Below, piece after piece: positions 23,593 to 32,467 of a DNA stretch of 64,000 nucleotides. Source of the stretch: Peredibacter starrii (GTDB lineage Bacteria; Bdellovibrionota; Bacteriovoracia; Bacteriovoracales; Bacteriovoracaceae); assembly GCF_034259205.1 (NCBI RefSeq), contig NZ_CP139487.1, positions 3,658,001-3,722,000 on the forward strand, written 5' to 3'. The position numbers and the translations under genes are program-made. Within the stretch, counting starts at the first letter, position 1. Each line of letters starts with the position of its first letter. The notes below the pieces were generated by a model, which saw only the letters and a list, made by a program, of their open reading frames with translations, made no database searches and was not told where the DNA came from.

Positions 23593-24570
23593 ATGAAGCA
23601 TCTATTCGCCAGTATTCTAGTGCTAACATTTTCTATTTTTGCTCATGCTACTGATGAGGCCTGCATGAATAGAATTAGAGAGCTTATCAAAACAGATAGC
23701 GAAAAATACTTATTTGAAAATAGGCCTGAGGTACTAGGCGTATTTAATATTAATTGTTCTTCGAATGAATTTGGAGAAAGCATTGTTAATAACGGAGCTG
23801 TTATTTTCGTTCATGAAGCCGCTCATTTCGAAGACCTCGATCTTGATCTATCCGGAACCAGCTCTAAAGAAACTAATATTTATACTGTTAACAACGAACA
23901 TATTGGCACGGTTAAGAATGTGACAGAATTGCCGATAGTCAGAGAAATCGTGACTCCTTATTTGCAGGCCAAGAGACCTTATCTTTTAAGTAATGAGGTT
24001 TTTATGCACTTGCATGGCATCTACTTGGCAGCAGATGATTCAATGGCGGCAGAATTTATTACAGGAATAGCTACAGAGCTCAATGCGTATACACATGGTT
24101 CTGTTATCCAGGCCAGAATGCAGGCACTTATTCCTCAGAAGCTCATCGTTCGCAATGGAGAACATGAATATCAATTAGAAAATCCTTTAAAAAACAAAAT
24201 TACTCAACTGGATGGCATTCTTTACTTTATCTACAACATGAATCTCTATTTAAAAGTTATCAAAGCTGAGCGACCTGAAATCTGGAAAGAATTTGATATT
24301 GATCAAAATAGAGTTTTCTTAGATAAGTTGCTGTCCTCATCTTTGGGAGTTCTAAAAGATTTAGATCATTGCTCTCTCAGTAAATCGAAAGAAAATTCGA
24401 ATCTAGAGTTCTATATCGAAGAACTTAAAAAAGAAGATTTGAGTGTTTTAAAAGAAATCTTAGGGGACGACAAAATAGCAGATCTAGTCTGCTCACACAA
24501 AGAGGATTTGAGTGTTTTAAAAGACATCTTAGGAGACAACAAAACAGCAGATCTAGTCTGCTCACACTAA
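23593..24570 (+). CDS. Secreted HExxH protein with duplicated C-terminal tail
   Basis: 325 residues, signal peptide 1-19 (KHLFASILVLTFSIFAHA). The segment VHEAAHFED (73-81) holds an HExxH zinc motif with both histidines and the Glu, and EFITGIATELNAYTHG (154-169) supplies candidate third-ligand glutamates (154, 162), the pattern of gluzincin-type metallopeptidases. Overall family not recognised, so the protease role is an inference. The C-terminus ends with two 23-residue units differing at three positions, each ending CSH. AGGAG at 23580-23584 supports the ATG. The gene is AT-richer than its neighbours. It is a single-gene unit, convergent with the glycosyltransferase gene with a 4-base overlap. 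Confidence 0.72.
   Translation: MKHLFASILVLTFSIFAHATDEACMNRIRELIKTDSEKYLFENRPEVLGVFNINCSSNEFGESIVNNGAVIFVHEAAHFEDLDLDLSGTSSKETNIYTVNNEHIGTVKNVTELPIVREIVTPYLQAKRPYLLSNEVFMHLHGIYLAADDSMAAEFITGIATELNAYTHGSVIQARMQALIPQKLIVRNGEHEYQLENPLKNKITQLDGILYFIYNMNLYLKVIKAERPEIWKEFDIDQNRVFLDKLLSSSLGVLKDLDHCSLSKSKENSNLEFYIEELKKEDLSVLKEILGDDKIADLVCSHKEDLSVLKDILGDNKTADLVCSH
24430..24567 (+). repeat. Tandem 69-bp duplication at the 3' end of the HExxH gene
   Basis: Two in-frame units, 24430-24498 and 24499-24567, differ at 5 of 69 bases and 3 of 23 residues. The second unit runs straight into the stop codon. A recent duplication is the simplest explanation. Confidence 0.95.
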
Positions 24571-25742
24571 GCCAGCTTCTTTTGCTTTTGGGTATATCTC
24601 AAACGTTGCGTATAAAGCTTTTCATAATGAGCGTAGAGTTCCTCGGCGTAGCGCTCGAAATGGTGCTGTTCCTGAAGCTCCAGTTCGACCCCGTTAAGTT
24701 CCTCTAAGTAGTTAGGATAATTGGTGAGAATCTTGATCATTTTGTCCCGAAGCTCCCTTCCGTCCTCAGGATGGTAGGTCTCTCCGAATTTCCCCTGCTT
24801 CACCAGATGGTGGCGGGTCGATGTCCGAGGCAGAAGGACCGGGGTCTGAGTTACCAGGGCATAGAGGTCCTGATCTGAGAAAAGTTCGTGCATCGGAAGA
24901 CCCACGAAAATATCACAGTCCTGGAAGCTCGAAGATGCCAGAGGTCGGGTCTCAAAACTAATGTGCATTTCGAGATGGCGCTCAAGAATCATGCGCTTCA
25001 GACCATCATATATAGGATGGGTGTACCAGGAGATATCAGTTAAAAAAGTGAAGATCAGACGCTGCTTAAAATTCAGCTCACTCAGGTGATGGAGCAGTGG
25101 CGGAATCGCATCCACAAATAGTCTTAGATTTTTTAGATCATCCTCTGTGCGAGGAATGAAGGTCATGATCTTTTTCTTCTCATCTGCGTGAACAGAGCGA
25201 ATGATCTTGGCCGGGAAATCAATCCCTGCTCCCGTCACATGAATCTTTCTTGGATTCACCGGAAGGTTCTCTGCCGCGAGTTCTCGAATATTGGGAGAGA
25301 AAGTAAAAATAGAATCCGTCCGGGAGATGAACCATCGATCGAAGATGCTGTTTTTCTTCCAGGGAATGTCTTCGTTAAAAGTAAATACCATTGGAATATG
25401 AGGCATGCCTTTTAAAATCATCCCTAGAGGCAGAAGTGAATCGTAGTTATACGAGTGAATGATATCCACTTGTTGCTTCTGAAGGATATGCTGAATCTGG
25501 AAATAAAAATTTAATTTCGGGCGCCAGCCATTCAAATCATTCTGAAAGTACAAACGAGGAATGTCTTCTTTCTCAGCTTCCCGATCTATCAAAGATTTTT
25601 CGTGACAAAGAATGAATGATGCCCCACCAATGTTACGAAAGTAGCTCGCGTCCGCGATACAACGGCGTTCAATTGTCCCCCACTCTTCAGAGAGACAAAC
25701 ATAAAGAATTGTAAGATCGGAGAGACGAACCTTTTCCCGCAT
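24567..25742 (-). CDS. GT-B fold glycosyltransferase (group 1 type)
   Basis: 391 residues with the two-domain layout of family 4-type glycosyltransferases. The N-terminal half has DIIHSYNYDSLLPLGMILK (about 93-111) and a NEDIPW loop. The linker gives KIHVTGAGIDFP, the common V-x-G-x-G-(I/V)-D signature, and the second half has FQDCDIFVGLPMHELFSDQDLYAL (about 290-313), which stands for the usual nucleotide-sugar E-x7-E region. No signal peptide. It is the last gene of the long envelope operon and overlaps the DUF3108 gene by one base, so a role in lipid A or core sugar addition is plausible. Donor and acceptor are unknown. Confidence 0.78.
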   Translation of the reverse strand: MREKVRLSDLTILYVCLSEEWGTIERRCIADASYFRNIGGASFILCHEKSLIDREAEKEDIPRLYFQNDLNGWRPKLNFYFQIQHILQKQQVDIIHSYNYDSLLPLGMILKGMPHIPMVFTFNEDIPWKKNSIFDRWFISRTDSIFTFSPNIRELAAENLPVNPRKIHVTGAGIDFPAKIIRSVHADEKKKIMTFIPRTEDDLKNLRLFVDAIPPLLHHLSELNFKQRLIFTFLTDISWYTHPIYDGLKRMILERHLEMHISFETRPLASSSFQDCDIFVGLPMHELFSDQDLYALVTQTPVLLPRTSTRHHLVKQGKFGETYHPEDGRELRDKMIKILTNYPNYLEELNGVELELQEQHHFERYAEELYAHYEKLYTQRLRYTQKQKKLA

Positions 25743-26800
25743 TACTTATCCACAATATCGGCCGTGACCGAACCAATTTTAATTTTAGCCTGGGCCTTTA
25801 AAAGTGTGCGGTGCTGATCATCGCTGAACCAGAAATAGAGGTCACCACTCTTAAGTGTTTCACCGGTATATTTTGTAGTGGCGTGAACGCGAATGGCGTT
25901 CTTCTTGCCCTTTTCGGTTTCAAGTTTCTCTCGCCCTTCAACCACTGATTTTAAAACCAGTATTTTGGTCTTGTTGATGATTGGGATTTCATAAACGTCC
26001 CCATCTTTAAGCGGCAGCCCTTGATAGAAGTATAGAACTGAGAAAGGATCGATACTGAAGAATGGAATATATTTTTCCTGCTTCTTGTCCTTCACGTCTC
26101 CATTGGATTTTTTCTGATGATAAAACCAGAATGTTTTGAATTGTTCGCGATCGTGAAGTTGAAGATCGTCTACGTCTTGCTTTGTTTCTCTTTGAATCAG
26201 ACTGTATTTCGTGGAAAGAAATTGATCAGTCGTCACATAAGTATCAACAGTATCATCCAATTCATAGATGTTGCTATAGAAGGGAGCTGACTTGAAGCGA
26301 GCATGAAAATGCCAGACTTCTTTGTTATTCATCATCTCCTTGCCCTTATTCAAGACCATGATTTTACCAACGGTCATACCAAGGTAATGAATATCAAGAT
26401 ACGTTTTCTCATTCACAAAATGATTTGGTTTATACAAATCCCAGACCTTCTTCGCCTTCTCATTTAGCGTGAGTAATTCAGGGGGATAGTCTTGAGGAAG
26501 AGATTTTACTTTTGCTTTTTCGACAACTGGTTTGGCCGGGGCCTTTTCAGCCACTACCTTGGGAGCTGGAGTTTTTGATGCGCTCTTTTTTACTTCAGGT
26601 GATTTGGTAACAGGTTTTGAAGTCGCAACAGGAGCTACCGGTTTAGTTTCAAACTTTTCTAGTAACTTTTCCTCGGCCTTCGTTGTTTCAACTTTTGGCT
26701 GAGCTTCTTCAGTTGGTTTATTAATGTCTTTTTCGAAGTCTTTTTGCTTCCAAGTGGCGCAGCCACTGATTAAAAGAATCGACAACAATGCAATTTTCAA
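25742..26800 (-). CDS. DUF3108-family lipoprotein
   Basis: 352 residues with a lipoprotein signal (IALLSILLISGCATW, lipid-bearing Cys-14). A Lys/Ala/Pro/Val-rich linker (about 25-105) is followed by the DUF3108 domain (about 125-352), with YLDIHYLGMTVGKIMV, PFYSNIYELDDTVDTYV and SDDQHRTLLKAQAKIKIGSV. DUF3108 proteins are periplasmic and often lie with LPS or outer membrane genes. The linker is long enough to cross the periplasm from a membrane anchor. It lies 36 bases after lpxK and is followed by the glycosyltransferase. Function unknown. Confidence 0.82.
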   Translation of the reverse strand: MKIALLSILLISGCATWKQKDFEKDINKPTEEAQPKVETTKAEEKLLEKFETKPVAPVATSKPVTKSPEVKKSASKTPAPKVVAEKAPAKPVVEKAKVKSLPQDYPPELLTLNEKAKKVWDLYKPNHFVNEKTYLDIHYLGMTVGKIMVLNKGKEMMNNKEVWHFHARFKSAPFYSNIYELDDTVDTYVTTDQFLSTKYSLIQRETKQDVDDLQLHDREQFKTFWFYHQKKSNGDVKDKKQEKYIPFFSIDPFSVLYFYQGLPLKDGDVYEIPIINKTKILVLKSVVEGREKLETEKGKKNAIRVHATTKYTGETLKSGDLYFWFSDDQHRTLLKAQAKIKIGSVTADIVDK

Positions 26801-26836
26801 ATCATGTCCTTCGTAAACTACTAATAAGATTGTAGT

Positions 26837-27937
26837 TTACTGGACCGGAGAATCAAGACGGAGAACTTTGCTGAGTGATTTAAGAAGCTCCGCTTCCCCA
26901 CTCATGAACTCAACTTTTACCTTGGTGAAAAGAATGCGGCTGTCCAACGATACGCGCTTCATCTTAACCATGTCTTTTTCAGAGCAAAGAATCACTGCCG
27001 ATTGTTGTGAGGCCTTAATTAGAAGTTCGTTAACGTCTTCAGGAGTAAAGAAATAGTGGTCCGGGAAGCTCACCTTTTCAGTGATTTCAACCCCAAAGCT
27101 CTCTAAATAGCGATAGAAAGAATCCGGACCTGCAATTGCGGTAACGGCAATCGCTCTCAGACCTTTTAGCTCGTGTATTGAGAAGATGTATTTATCATGC
27201 ACGTCAAACACACCCAGGGGCTGATAACGAGTCAGCGCCAATGGCGGCCTGTGGTGGAAATGCTCTGAAAGAGTGCCAATCAATTTATCCAATTTCTCTT
27301 TGGTCACCATGTCAGCACGGGAAATGATAATCGCGTCTGCGTCTTTTAAGGCGGAAAGACCTTCTCTGAGGTAACCCAGAGGTGCAACTTTATACAGATT
27401 CAGTGCCATGGTGGCATCGAATAAAACCAGATTGAATGAACGGAAGATTTGCAGATGTTGAAAGCCGTCGTCCAAAAGAACGACATCCGGATGAACTTCA
27501 GAGAAATATTTCATCAGGTTTTCAGCGCGCTTCTTACCAACGATGACTGCACCTTTCTTCATCTTGTTTGAAATCATGAGTGGTTCGTCACCATAGTCGA
27601 ATGGATTTAGACGGAACTTCTGACCTGATTTTAGTAGACCAGATGAGTGCTCAAGTTGCCCTTTGTATCCACGAGTAAGAACAACCGGAGTTAGACCATT
27701 CTCGATTAACCAGTCGGCGAGCCACACAATCGTAGGTGTTTTGCCGGTACCGCCGAAAGAAATATTTCCAACTGAAATGACAGGAACTTTGAAAGTTGCC
27801 TTCTTGAATACGCCATACTCATAGAATGAGCGACGAACACGGTAGACCCACTCCCAAAGCATACTGAGAGGAGTAAAGGCAGTGCCTTTAATCAGCGATT
27901 TTAATCGCACACGGTTCTTTTGGAGTGACTCATTCAT
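26837..27937 (-). CDS. lpxK: Tetraacyldisaccharide 4'-kinase
   Basis: Inner membrane kinase that phosphorylates the 4' position of lipid A disaccharide-1-phosphate. The N-terminal segment includes the membrane-associated helix and the P-loop in VGNISFGGTGKTP (about 56-68). The sequences LTRGYKG, GDEPLMI and VLLDDGFQH are the usual LpxK landmarks, the last holding the catalytic Asp region. The length of 366 residues is somewhat above the common 330. It overlaps lpxB by 8 bases. Bdellovibrio lipid A is described as phosphate-free with mannose instead, so the presence of an intact-looking LpxK is of interest if this organism is a relative. Confidence 0.94.
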   Translation of the reverse strand: MNESLQKNRVRLKSLIKGTAFTPLSMLWEWVYRVRRSFYEYGVFKKATFKVPVISVGNISFGGTGKTPTIVWLADWLIENGLTPVVLTRGYKGQLEHSSGLLKSGQKFRLNPFDYGDEPLMISNKMKKGAVIVGKKRAENLMKYFSEVHPDVVLLDDGFQHLQIFRSFNLVLFDATMALNLYKVAPLGYLREGLSALKDADAIIISRADMVTKEKLDKLIGTLSEHFHHRPPLALTRYQPLGVFDVHDKYIFSIHELKGLRAIAVTAIAGPDSFYRYLESFGVEITEKVSFPDHYFFTPEDVNELLIKASQQSAVILCSEKDMVKMKRVSLDSRILFTKVKVEFMSGEAELLKSLSKVLRLDSPVQ

Positions 27938-29054
27938 GGATGACCCCGGCCATATATTCAGGGACCGAGAAATTTTCTCCGGAAAGAAGATTCTTCGTCT
28001 CTTTAAGGGTGGCCTTTAGCTCATTATAGACCTTTTCGTTCATAGTCCAAGTTCTAATTACCCGGGCCAGACGTTGTGGGTCGATCTGATGCTGTACATA
28101 CTCAGGAAACACCATTTTCCCGTGAATAATATTCGTAAGGGAAATAGGGCCCTGATAATTGATGAAATTATAAAAAATAAATTCGTTAAGAAGTGAGGCA
28201 CGATAACAAACCACAGTTGGTAGTTCGAAGAGGCCTGTACTTAGAGTTACTGTTCCACTTGCGGCAAGTGAAAAATGACACTCGCGCATAGCACGGGTCA
28301 AATCTTCTGATTCGTACCACACATCCACGTCTTTTTTGAAGTAATCATAGATCGCAGGATTTAAGTGATTCACTTTCACTAAGTGCACTTCAACCGGGAA
28401 ACTCTCTTTCAAGATTCTCACTGTTTTCATGAACTCTGGGAGAAGTTCGTGCACTTCAAAACGACGGCTCCCAGGCAGAAGAAGAAGTTTTACTTTCTTC
28501 TGAATGCTATCGAACGGTTTGGCCGGGATTGAATTCAATTGATCTTTATAAGTCAGCATGAGCGGATGAGGGATCGACTTCACCTGCTCTACACCTCGCG
28601 AATGAAACCATTCTTTTTCGAAGGGAAGAATGGTGAAAAGCGTGTGAACCGTTTCAGCTAGAACCTGGGCACGGTGTGCTTTCCAGGCCCATGCTTGGGG
28701 TGCAACGTAATAAAGGACCTTCACTCCACGCTTTTTAAGGCGCTTGGCGAGTCTCATGTTGAAGTCTTGAAAATCGATCAGAATCGCGGTCTTTGTTCCA
28801 CGTCTCACCACTTCATTTTCAAGTTCTTTGAGAGCACGAAAATAGAAAGGAATTTTTCCGATGACTTCTGAGAAGCCCATGCTTGAGAAATCTCTCAAGT
28901 GATGAACAAGTTCCATTCCATGCTTTTTAAGATCATCGCCACCGACGCCATAGAACTGAACGTCCGGACAAAGCTTAGAAAGCTCCGGAAAAAAACTCAT
29001 TGCATGTTCTTCACCGGATTTTTCACCGGCGATCAGAAGACAACTCTTAAGCAA
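27930..29054 (-). CDS. lpxB: Lipid A disaccharide synthase
   Basis: Glycosyltransferase family 19 enzyme that joins UDP-diacyl-sugar and lipid X into the lipid A disaccharide. The N-terminal LIAGEKSGEEHA region (about 7-18) and FYGVGGDDLKKHGMEL are typical, as are SSMGFSEVIGKIPF (about 57-70), YYVAPQAWAWK, LPGSRRFEV and SLAASGTVTLSTGLFELPTVVCYR. The 374 residues match the family. It overlaps the GnnA-like gene by 8 bases upstream and lpxK downstream, so the operon order lpxA-gnnA-lpxB-lpxK is translationally coupled. Confidence 0.95.
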   Translation of the reverse strand: MLKSCLLIAGEKSGEEHAMSFFPELSKLCPDVQFYGVGGDDLKKHGMELVHHLRDFSSMGFSEVIGKIPFYFRALKELENEVVRRGTKTAILIDFQDFNMRLAKRLKKRGVKVLYYVAPQAWAWKAHRAQVLAETVHTLFTILPFEKEWFHSRGVEQVKSIPHPLMLTYKDQLNSIPAKPFDSIQKKVKLLLLPGSRRFEVHELLPEFMKTVRILKESFPVEVHLVKVNHLNPAIYDYFKKDVDVWYESEDLTRAMRECHFSLAASGTVTLSTGLFELPTVVCYRASLLNEFIFYNFINYQGPISLTNIIHGKMVFPEYVQHQIDPQRLARVIRTWTMNEKVYNELKATLKETKNLLSGENFSVPEYMAGVIHE

Positions 29055-30009
29055 GGTTTACCTGAACTTTAGAATTCGTTTCCATCGACTTAAGAGCGCT
29101 ATCAACTAAATGAACGGCATTCATACCATCGTTAAGACCGATGATTGCTGGTTTATTTTGAAGAACTGACTCATAAAAGTGCTTATGCTCAAGAAGGAGG
29201 TGATCACGTTTTCCGTATCCCTCTTCTTTGACAAAAGTATCATCTGGAAATTTTGAATTAGTCGCATGGTGAATCTTATTTGTGAATAGATCCACAGTAT
29301 AAGTTCCTGCGGCCGAAATCACTTCCAGCTCGCGAATTTCTTTGGTCGCATTTCTGCCAACAGAAACGTAAGCGTTACACTTATCTTGAAGTTCCACGTG
29401 AATATTAGCGTGGTCCCATTTTGAAGTTCTGATTTTGAAACCGTGAGCATCGATACTTACTGGTTTTTGTTTGAATAAGTGAAGAACCAGATCAAGGTCA
29501 TGAATCGCAAGATCCTGAACCACATCAACATCAGTCGCTCTACCTTTAAAAGGTGCCACCCGATTGATTTTTACAGTGAAAGGAACTGGAGTGCTTTTGA
29601 AGATGTCACGTAGTTTGTCCCATGCTTCGTGAAATCTTTCCGAGTGACCGACTTGCAGAACTACGTTCTTGCCAGTCGCCACGGCCTTAAGCTTCTTCGC
29701 CTCATCATCATTAGAACAAACAGGCTTCTCACAGAAAACGTGCTTATTGTTTTCCAGAAGATATTTAACCAATTCAAAGTGAGTTGAAGTTGGTGTTACC
29801 ACAAAGGCAGCATCAATATCATTAATCACTTCGCTGATATCATTTACGATTTTAACATTTGGGTGATTTGCTTTCGCCGCTTCCTGGCCAGCAGGAAATT
29901 TTTCAACGATGGCCACGAAGTCGGCCATATCTTTATGGGCCTCAACTTTCTGGCAGTGCCACTTACCTAAATGACCATATCCTAATACTGCGACTCTTAC
30001 TTTTTTCAT
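29047..30009 (-). CDS. Gfo/Idh/MocA-family oxidoreductase, probable GnnA (UDP-GlcNAc 3-dehydrogenase)
   Basis: 320 residues: an N-terminal Rossmann domain with VAVLGYGHLGKWH (7-19), the family signature CEKPVCSN (about 93-100) and the active-site stretch QDLAIHDLDLV (about 166-176) with its catalytic His-Asp. Its place between lpxA and lpxB matches gnnA of Acidithiobacillus, where GnnA oxidises the 3-position of UDP-GlcNAc and GnnB then transaminates it, giving lipid A with amide-linked chains at C-3. The GnnB partner is not in this window. A generic sugar dehydrogenase is the alternative. Inference from position plus family; the substrate is unproven. Confidence 0.72.
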   Translation of the reverse strand: MKKVRVAVLGYGHLGKWHCQKVEAHKDMADFVAIVEKFPAGQEAAKANHPNVKIVNDISEVINDIDAAFVVTPTSTHFELVKYLLENNKHVFCEKPVCSNDDEAKKLKAVATGKNVVLQVGHSERFHEAWDKLRDIFKSTPVPFTVKINRVAPFKGRATDVDVVQDLAIHDLDLVLHLFKQKPVSIDAHGFKIRTSKWDHANIHVELQDKCNAYVSVGRNATKEIRELEVISAAGTYTVDLFTNKIHHATNSKFPDDTFVKEEGYGKRDHLLLEHKHFYESVLQNKPAIIGLNDGMNAVHLVDSALKSMETNSKVQVNLA

Positions 30010-30033
30010 ATGATTTACCTATTTCTTAGACGG

Positions 30034-30059
30034 AGTACGCCGCAGTTAAGCGACGTACT
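30034..30059 (-). other. Intercistronic stem-loop between lpxA and the gnnA-like gene
   Basis: AGTACG (30034-30039) and CGTACT (30054-30059) extend with inner pairs to a stem of about 10 bp around a 6-base loop. It has no T tract and so is not a classical terminator. It may set the mRNA ratio of the two parts of the operon or mark a processing site. Confidence 0.55.
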
Positions 30060-30080
30060 TGTAGGTCAAAATTCGATGAA

Positions 30081-30884
30081 TTAATCGGCCATGAATGGCG
30101 CGATACCAATTTCTGATTTCTTGATGAATGCTGCGATTTCTTGAACGATTGCATTGTTCTTGAACTCATCCATTAGCTCAGGATGAGAAACGAAAGCTCT
30201 TGGCGAAAGAGCAGAAGCTTCCATCGTACGGTAGAAATCTACAACTTCAGAAACGATCTCTTTTGAGTTGCCCTGACGTTTAAGTCCGATGATGTTGATC
30301 CCTTTAAGCTTCACACGGTTACCCATTGCTGTACAAAAGTTAGGAACATCACGATCAATCCCTGCACCACCACCGATATAAGCTCCGCGACCAAGAGTCA
30401 CGAATTGAGAAATACCAGTGTTACCACCGATGATCACACGGTCACCGATATTGACGTGACCAGCAAGGTTTACTGAGTTTGCGAAAGTCAGGTTATTACC
30501 AAGTGTACAGTCGTGAGCGATGTGACAGTAGGCCATGAAGAGTGAGTTAGAACCAATCACGGTCTTCTTATCTTGCTTCAAAGTACCACGGTGAATAGAA
30601 ACATATTCACGGAAAGTATTGTTGTCTCCAATGATTGTTTCAGTTGGCTCACCTTTATAAGAGTTATCTTGAGGAGGAGCACCGATTGAACCGAATTGGA
30701 AAAACTTGTTACCTTTACCAATTGTCGTGTGACCATCAACCACAACGTTTGAGTGGAAGATACAATCGTCACCGATTGTAACGTTTGGGCCAATTACGCA
30801 GAAAGGACCGATTTGTACATTGTTACCGATCTTAGCTTCTGGATGAACAAAGGCCATTGGGTGGGCCGTGTAATTCTTTGACAT
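30081..30884 (-). CDS. lpxA: UDP-sugar O/N-acyltransferase of lipid A synthesis
   Basis: First committed acyl transfer of lipid A synthesis, a left-handed parallel beta-helix built from hexapeptide repeats (about 12-190). The sequence begins with HPMAFVHPEAKIGNNVQIGPFC. The catalytic histidine is in CHIAHDC (about 121-127), after FREYVSIHRGT. The C-terminal helical part (about 190-267) is normal. 267 residues matches E. coli (262). With the GnnA-like gene next to it, this enzyme may use the 3-amino sugar and form an amide; the sequence alone does not decide. Confidence 0.95.
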   Translation of the reverse strand: MSKNYTAHPMAFVHPEAKIGNNVQIGPFCVIGPNVTIGDDCIFHSNVVVDGHTTIGKGNKFFQFGSIGAPPQDNSYKGEPTETIIGDNNTFREYVSIHRGTLKQDKKTVIGSNSLFMAYCHIAHDCTLGNNLTFANSVNLAGHVNIGDRVIIGGNTGISQFVTLGRGAYIGGGAGIDRDVPNFCTAMGNRVKLKGINIIGLKRQGNSKEIVSEVVDFYRTMEASALSPRAFVSHPELMDEFKNNAIVQEIAAFIKKSEIGIAPFMAD

Positions 30885-30895
30885 ATATATCTCTC

Positions 30896-31396
30896 TTATT
30901 TGTAAGTGATCTTCAGCGAGGCCATTACGCTACACTGGGACATTAATTCGCCATTATTATAAAGTTCGCATTCATACATTTGGATTGGCCCTCTGACCTT
31001 GTTCAAAGTGGCATGAATTTCCAGATCCATTACTGGAGTAATTGGTTTTCTGAATTTAGCGTTCTCTACTCCTAGAAGTTGAACATCTAATTTTGCTTCA
31101 GAGATTGGTTTTTCTAAACAATGAATAACAAGAAACGAAGCGGCCTGGGCCATCATCTCAACTTGCACAACACCTGGAAGAATTGGGAAACCTGGGAAAT
31201 GTCCTTCTAGAACTTTTACCGAATTATCCACTCTGAATGTGCAGATACTTTTTCCGCCAATAATGTCCTGGGGCTTAAAAGGACCCGTTTTGTCTTTAAG
31301 ACTTTCAGGAAGGATCACTTCTTTCACTGTATCAATGAATAGAAAAGGATCACGGTGAGGAAGAAAATTCATTACCTGTTGCTTGTCCATTAACAT
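30896..31396 (-). CDS. fabZ: 3-hydroxyacyl-ACP dehydratase
   Basis: Hot-dog fold dehydratase of fatty acid elongation, also balancing hydroxyacyl-ACP supply for lipid A. The catalytic His is in GHFPGFPILPGVVQVE and the Glu closes the same motif; LPHRDPFLFID is the family N-terminus. ATG 31396 is chosen because AAGGGA lies just upstream and the longer reading to 31462 would overlap lpxD in another frame. ATG 31390 is also possible. 166 residues. Order lpxD-fabZ-lpxA is the usual arrangement in Gram-negative bacteria. Confidence 0.95.
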   Translation of the reverse strand: MLMDKQQVMNFLPHRDPFLFIDTVKEVILPESLKDKTGPFKPQDIIGGKSICTFRVDNSVKVLEGHFPGFPILPGVVQVEMMAQAASFLVIHCLEKPISEAKLDVQLLGVENAKFRKPITPVMDLEIHATLNKVRGPIQMYECELYNNGELMSQCSVMASLKITYK

Positions 31397-31410
31397 AAAA
31401 CGTTTCCCTT

Positions 31411-32448
31411 TTATTTCTCTTTGAGTGACATCGTACGGAGATAGGCCACGCCTCTCATCCACTCTTTAAGATCTTTTGCCGGATGTCCGCCCAGTTTAGA
31501 ACCAGGAGGCCAAATGGCACTTTCATTAACTTTTGCACCACCAGCGATCTGAGACCCCATACCAATATGAGAATCAGGACCAACTGCTGCTCTACCACCC
31601 ATGACAACGTAGTCTTCAAGAACCACACTTCCTGCAAGTCCACACTGGCCGCAAATCACACAGCCTTTGCCGATTTTACAGTTGTGAGCAATCTGAACCA
31701 GGTTATCGATGCGAGTTCCAGCACCAATGATTGTTGGAGAGAAAGTTCCCATATCAACTGATGAATTAGAACCGATCTCAACATCATCATGGATAACAAC
31801 GCCACCCATGTGCCAGATTTTTACGTGCTGACCTTGATGGAATGTATAACCAAAACCATCACTACCAATCACTGTCCCAGAATGAATGCGACAGTTACGA
31901 CCAATTTTAGTGAAGGCATAGATTGTAACGTTCGAGTGAATCTTGGTGTTCTCACCAATTTCCGAGAATGAATGAATAACTGCACCCGGCTGGATCTCAA
32001 CATTGGCACCGATCTTCACGTTTTCACCGATGAAAACATTCTGAGCGATGTGAGCCGTTGGGTGGATATCAGTTGTTCCCATCTGACGTCCGTCGACCTG
32101 TGTGTTCACACCCTTCATTTTTTGATCGAAGAAAGGTTTCGACAATAAAGTCAGGGCCATTGGAACCTGAGTTGAAGTCGCAATCCAAGGAAGCTTATTC
32201 AATTCTGCCTTCAATTCTGCGTTTACGAGATTGAAGAACTTCTCATCAACCACTGCTCCGACTTTTAAAGTCACTGCCTGATCGATGACCGGAACTAATT
32301 TTTGCAAGAACTTGGCGTTCTTAATGAAAATCATCCCGCCGCTTGTTAAAGCGTCTAAAGTACAAATGGCCAGAATCTCTTCTGGCCACTCGGAATTCTT
32401 AACTAACTTTATGCTTGGATCGAATTTAGATAAATCGTGGAGTTTCAT
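31411..32448 (-). CDS. lpxD: UDP-3-O-acylglucosamine N-acyltransferase
   Basis: Adds the second acyl chain to the lipid A precursor. An N-terminal uridine-binding domain (1-105) is followed by hexapeptide repeats of the left-handed beta-helix (about 110-300), with [24 protein letters not shown]-type sequence near residue 200 and the catalytic His in [10 protein letters not shown]. The C-terminal [16 protein letters not shown] region is typical. 345 residues as in E. coli (341). It sits between skp and fabZ. Confidence 0.96.
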   Translation of the reverse strand: MKLHDLSKFDPSIKLVKNSEWPEEILAICTLDALTSGGMIFIKNAKFLQKLVPVIDQAVTLKVGAVVDEKFFNLVNAELKAELNKLPWIATSTQVPMALTLLSKPFFDQKMKGVNTQVDGRQMGTTDIHPTAHIAQNVFIGENVKIGANVEIQPGAVIHSFSEIGENTKIHSNVTIYAFTKIGRNCRIHSGTVIGSDGFGYTFHQGQHVKIWHMGGVVIHDDVEIGSNSSVDMGTFSPTIIGAGTRIDNLVQIAHNCKIGKGCVICGQCGLAGSVVLEDYVVMGGRAAVGPDSHIGMGSQIAGGAKVNESAIWPPGSKLGGHPAKDLKEWMRGVAYLRTMSLKEK

Positions 32449-32467
32449 TTACTACTCCCTAAAGGGA

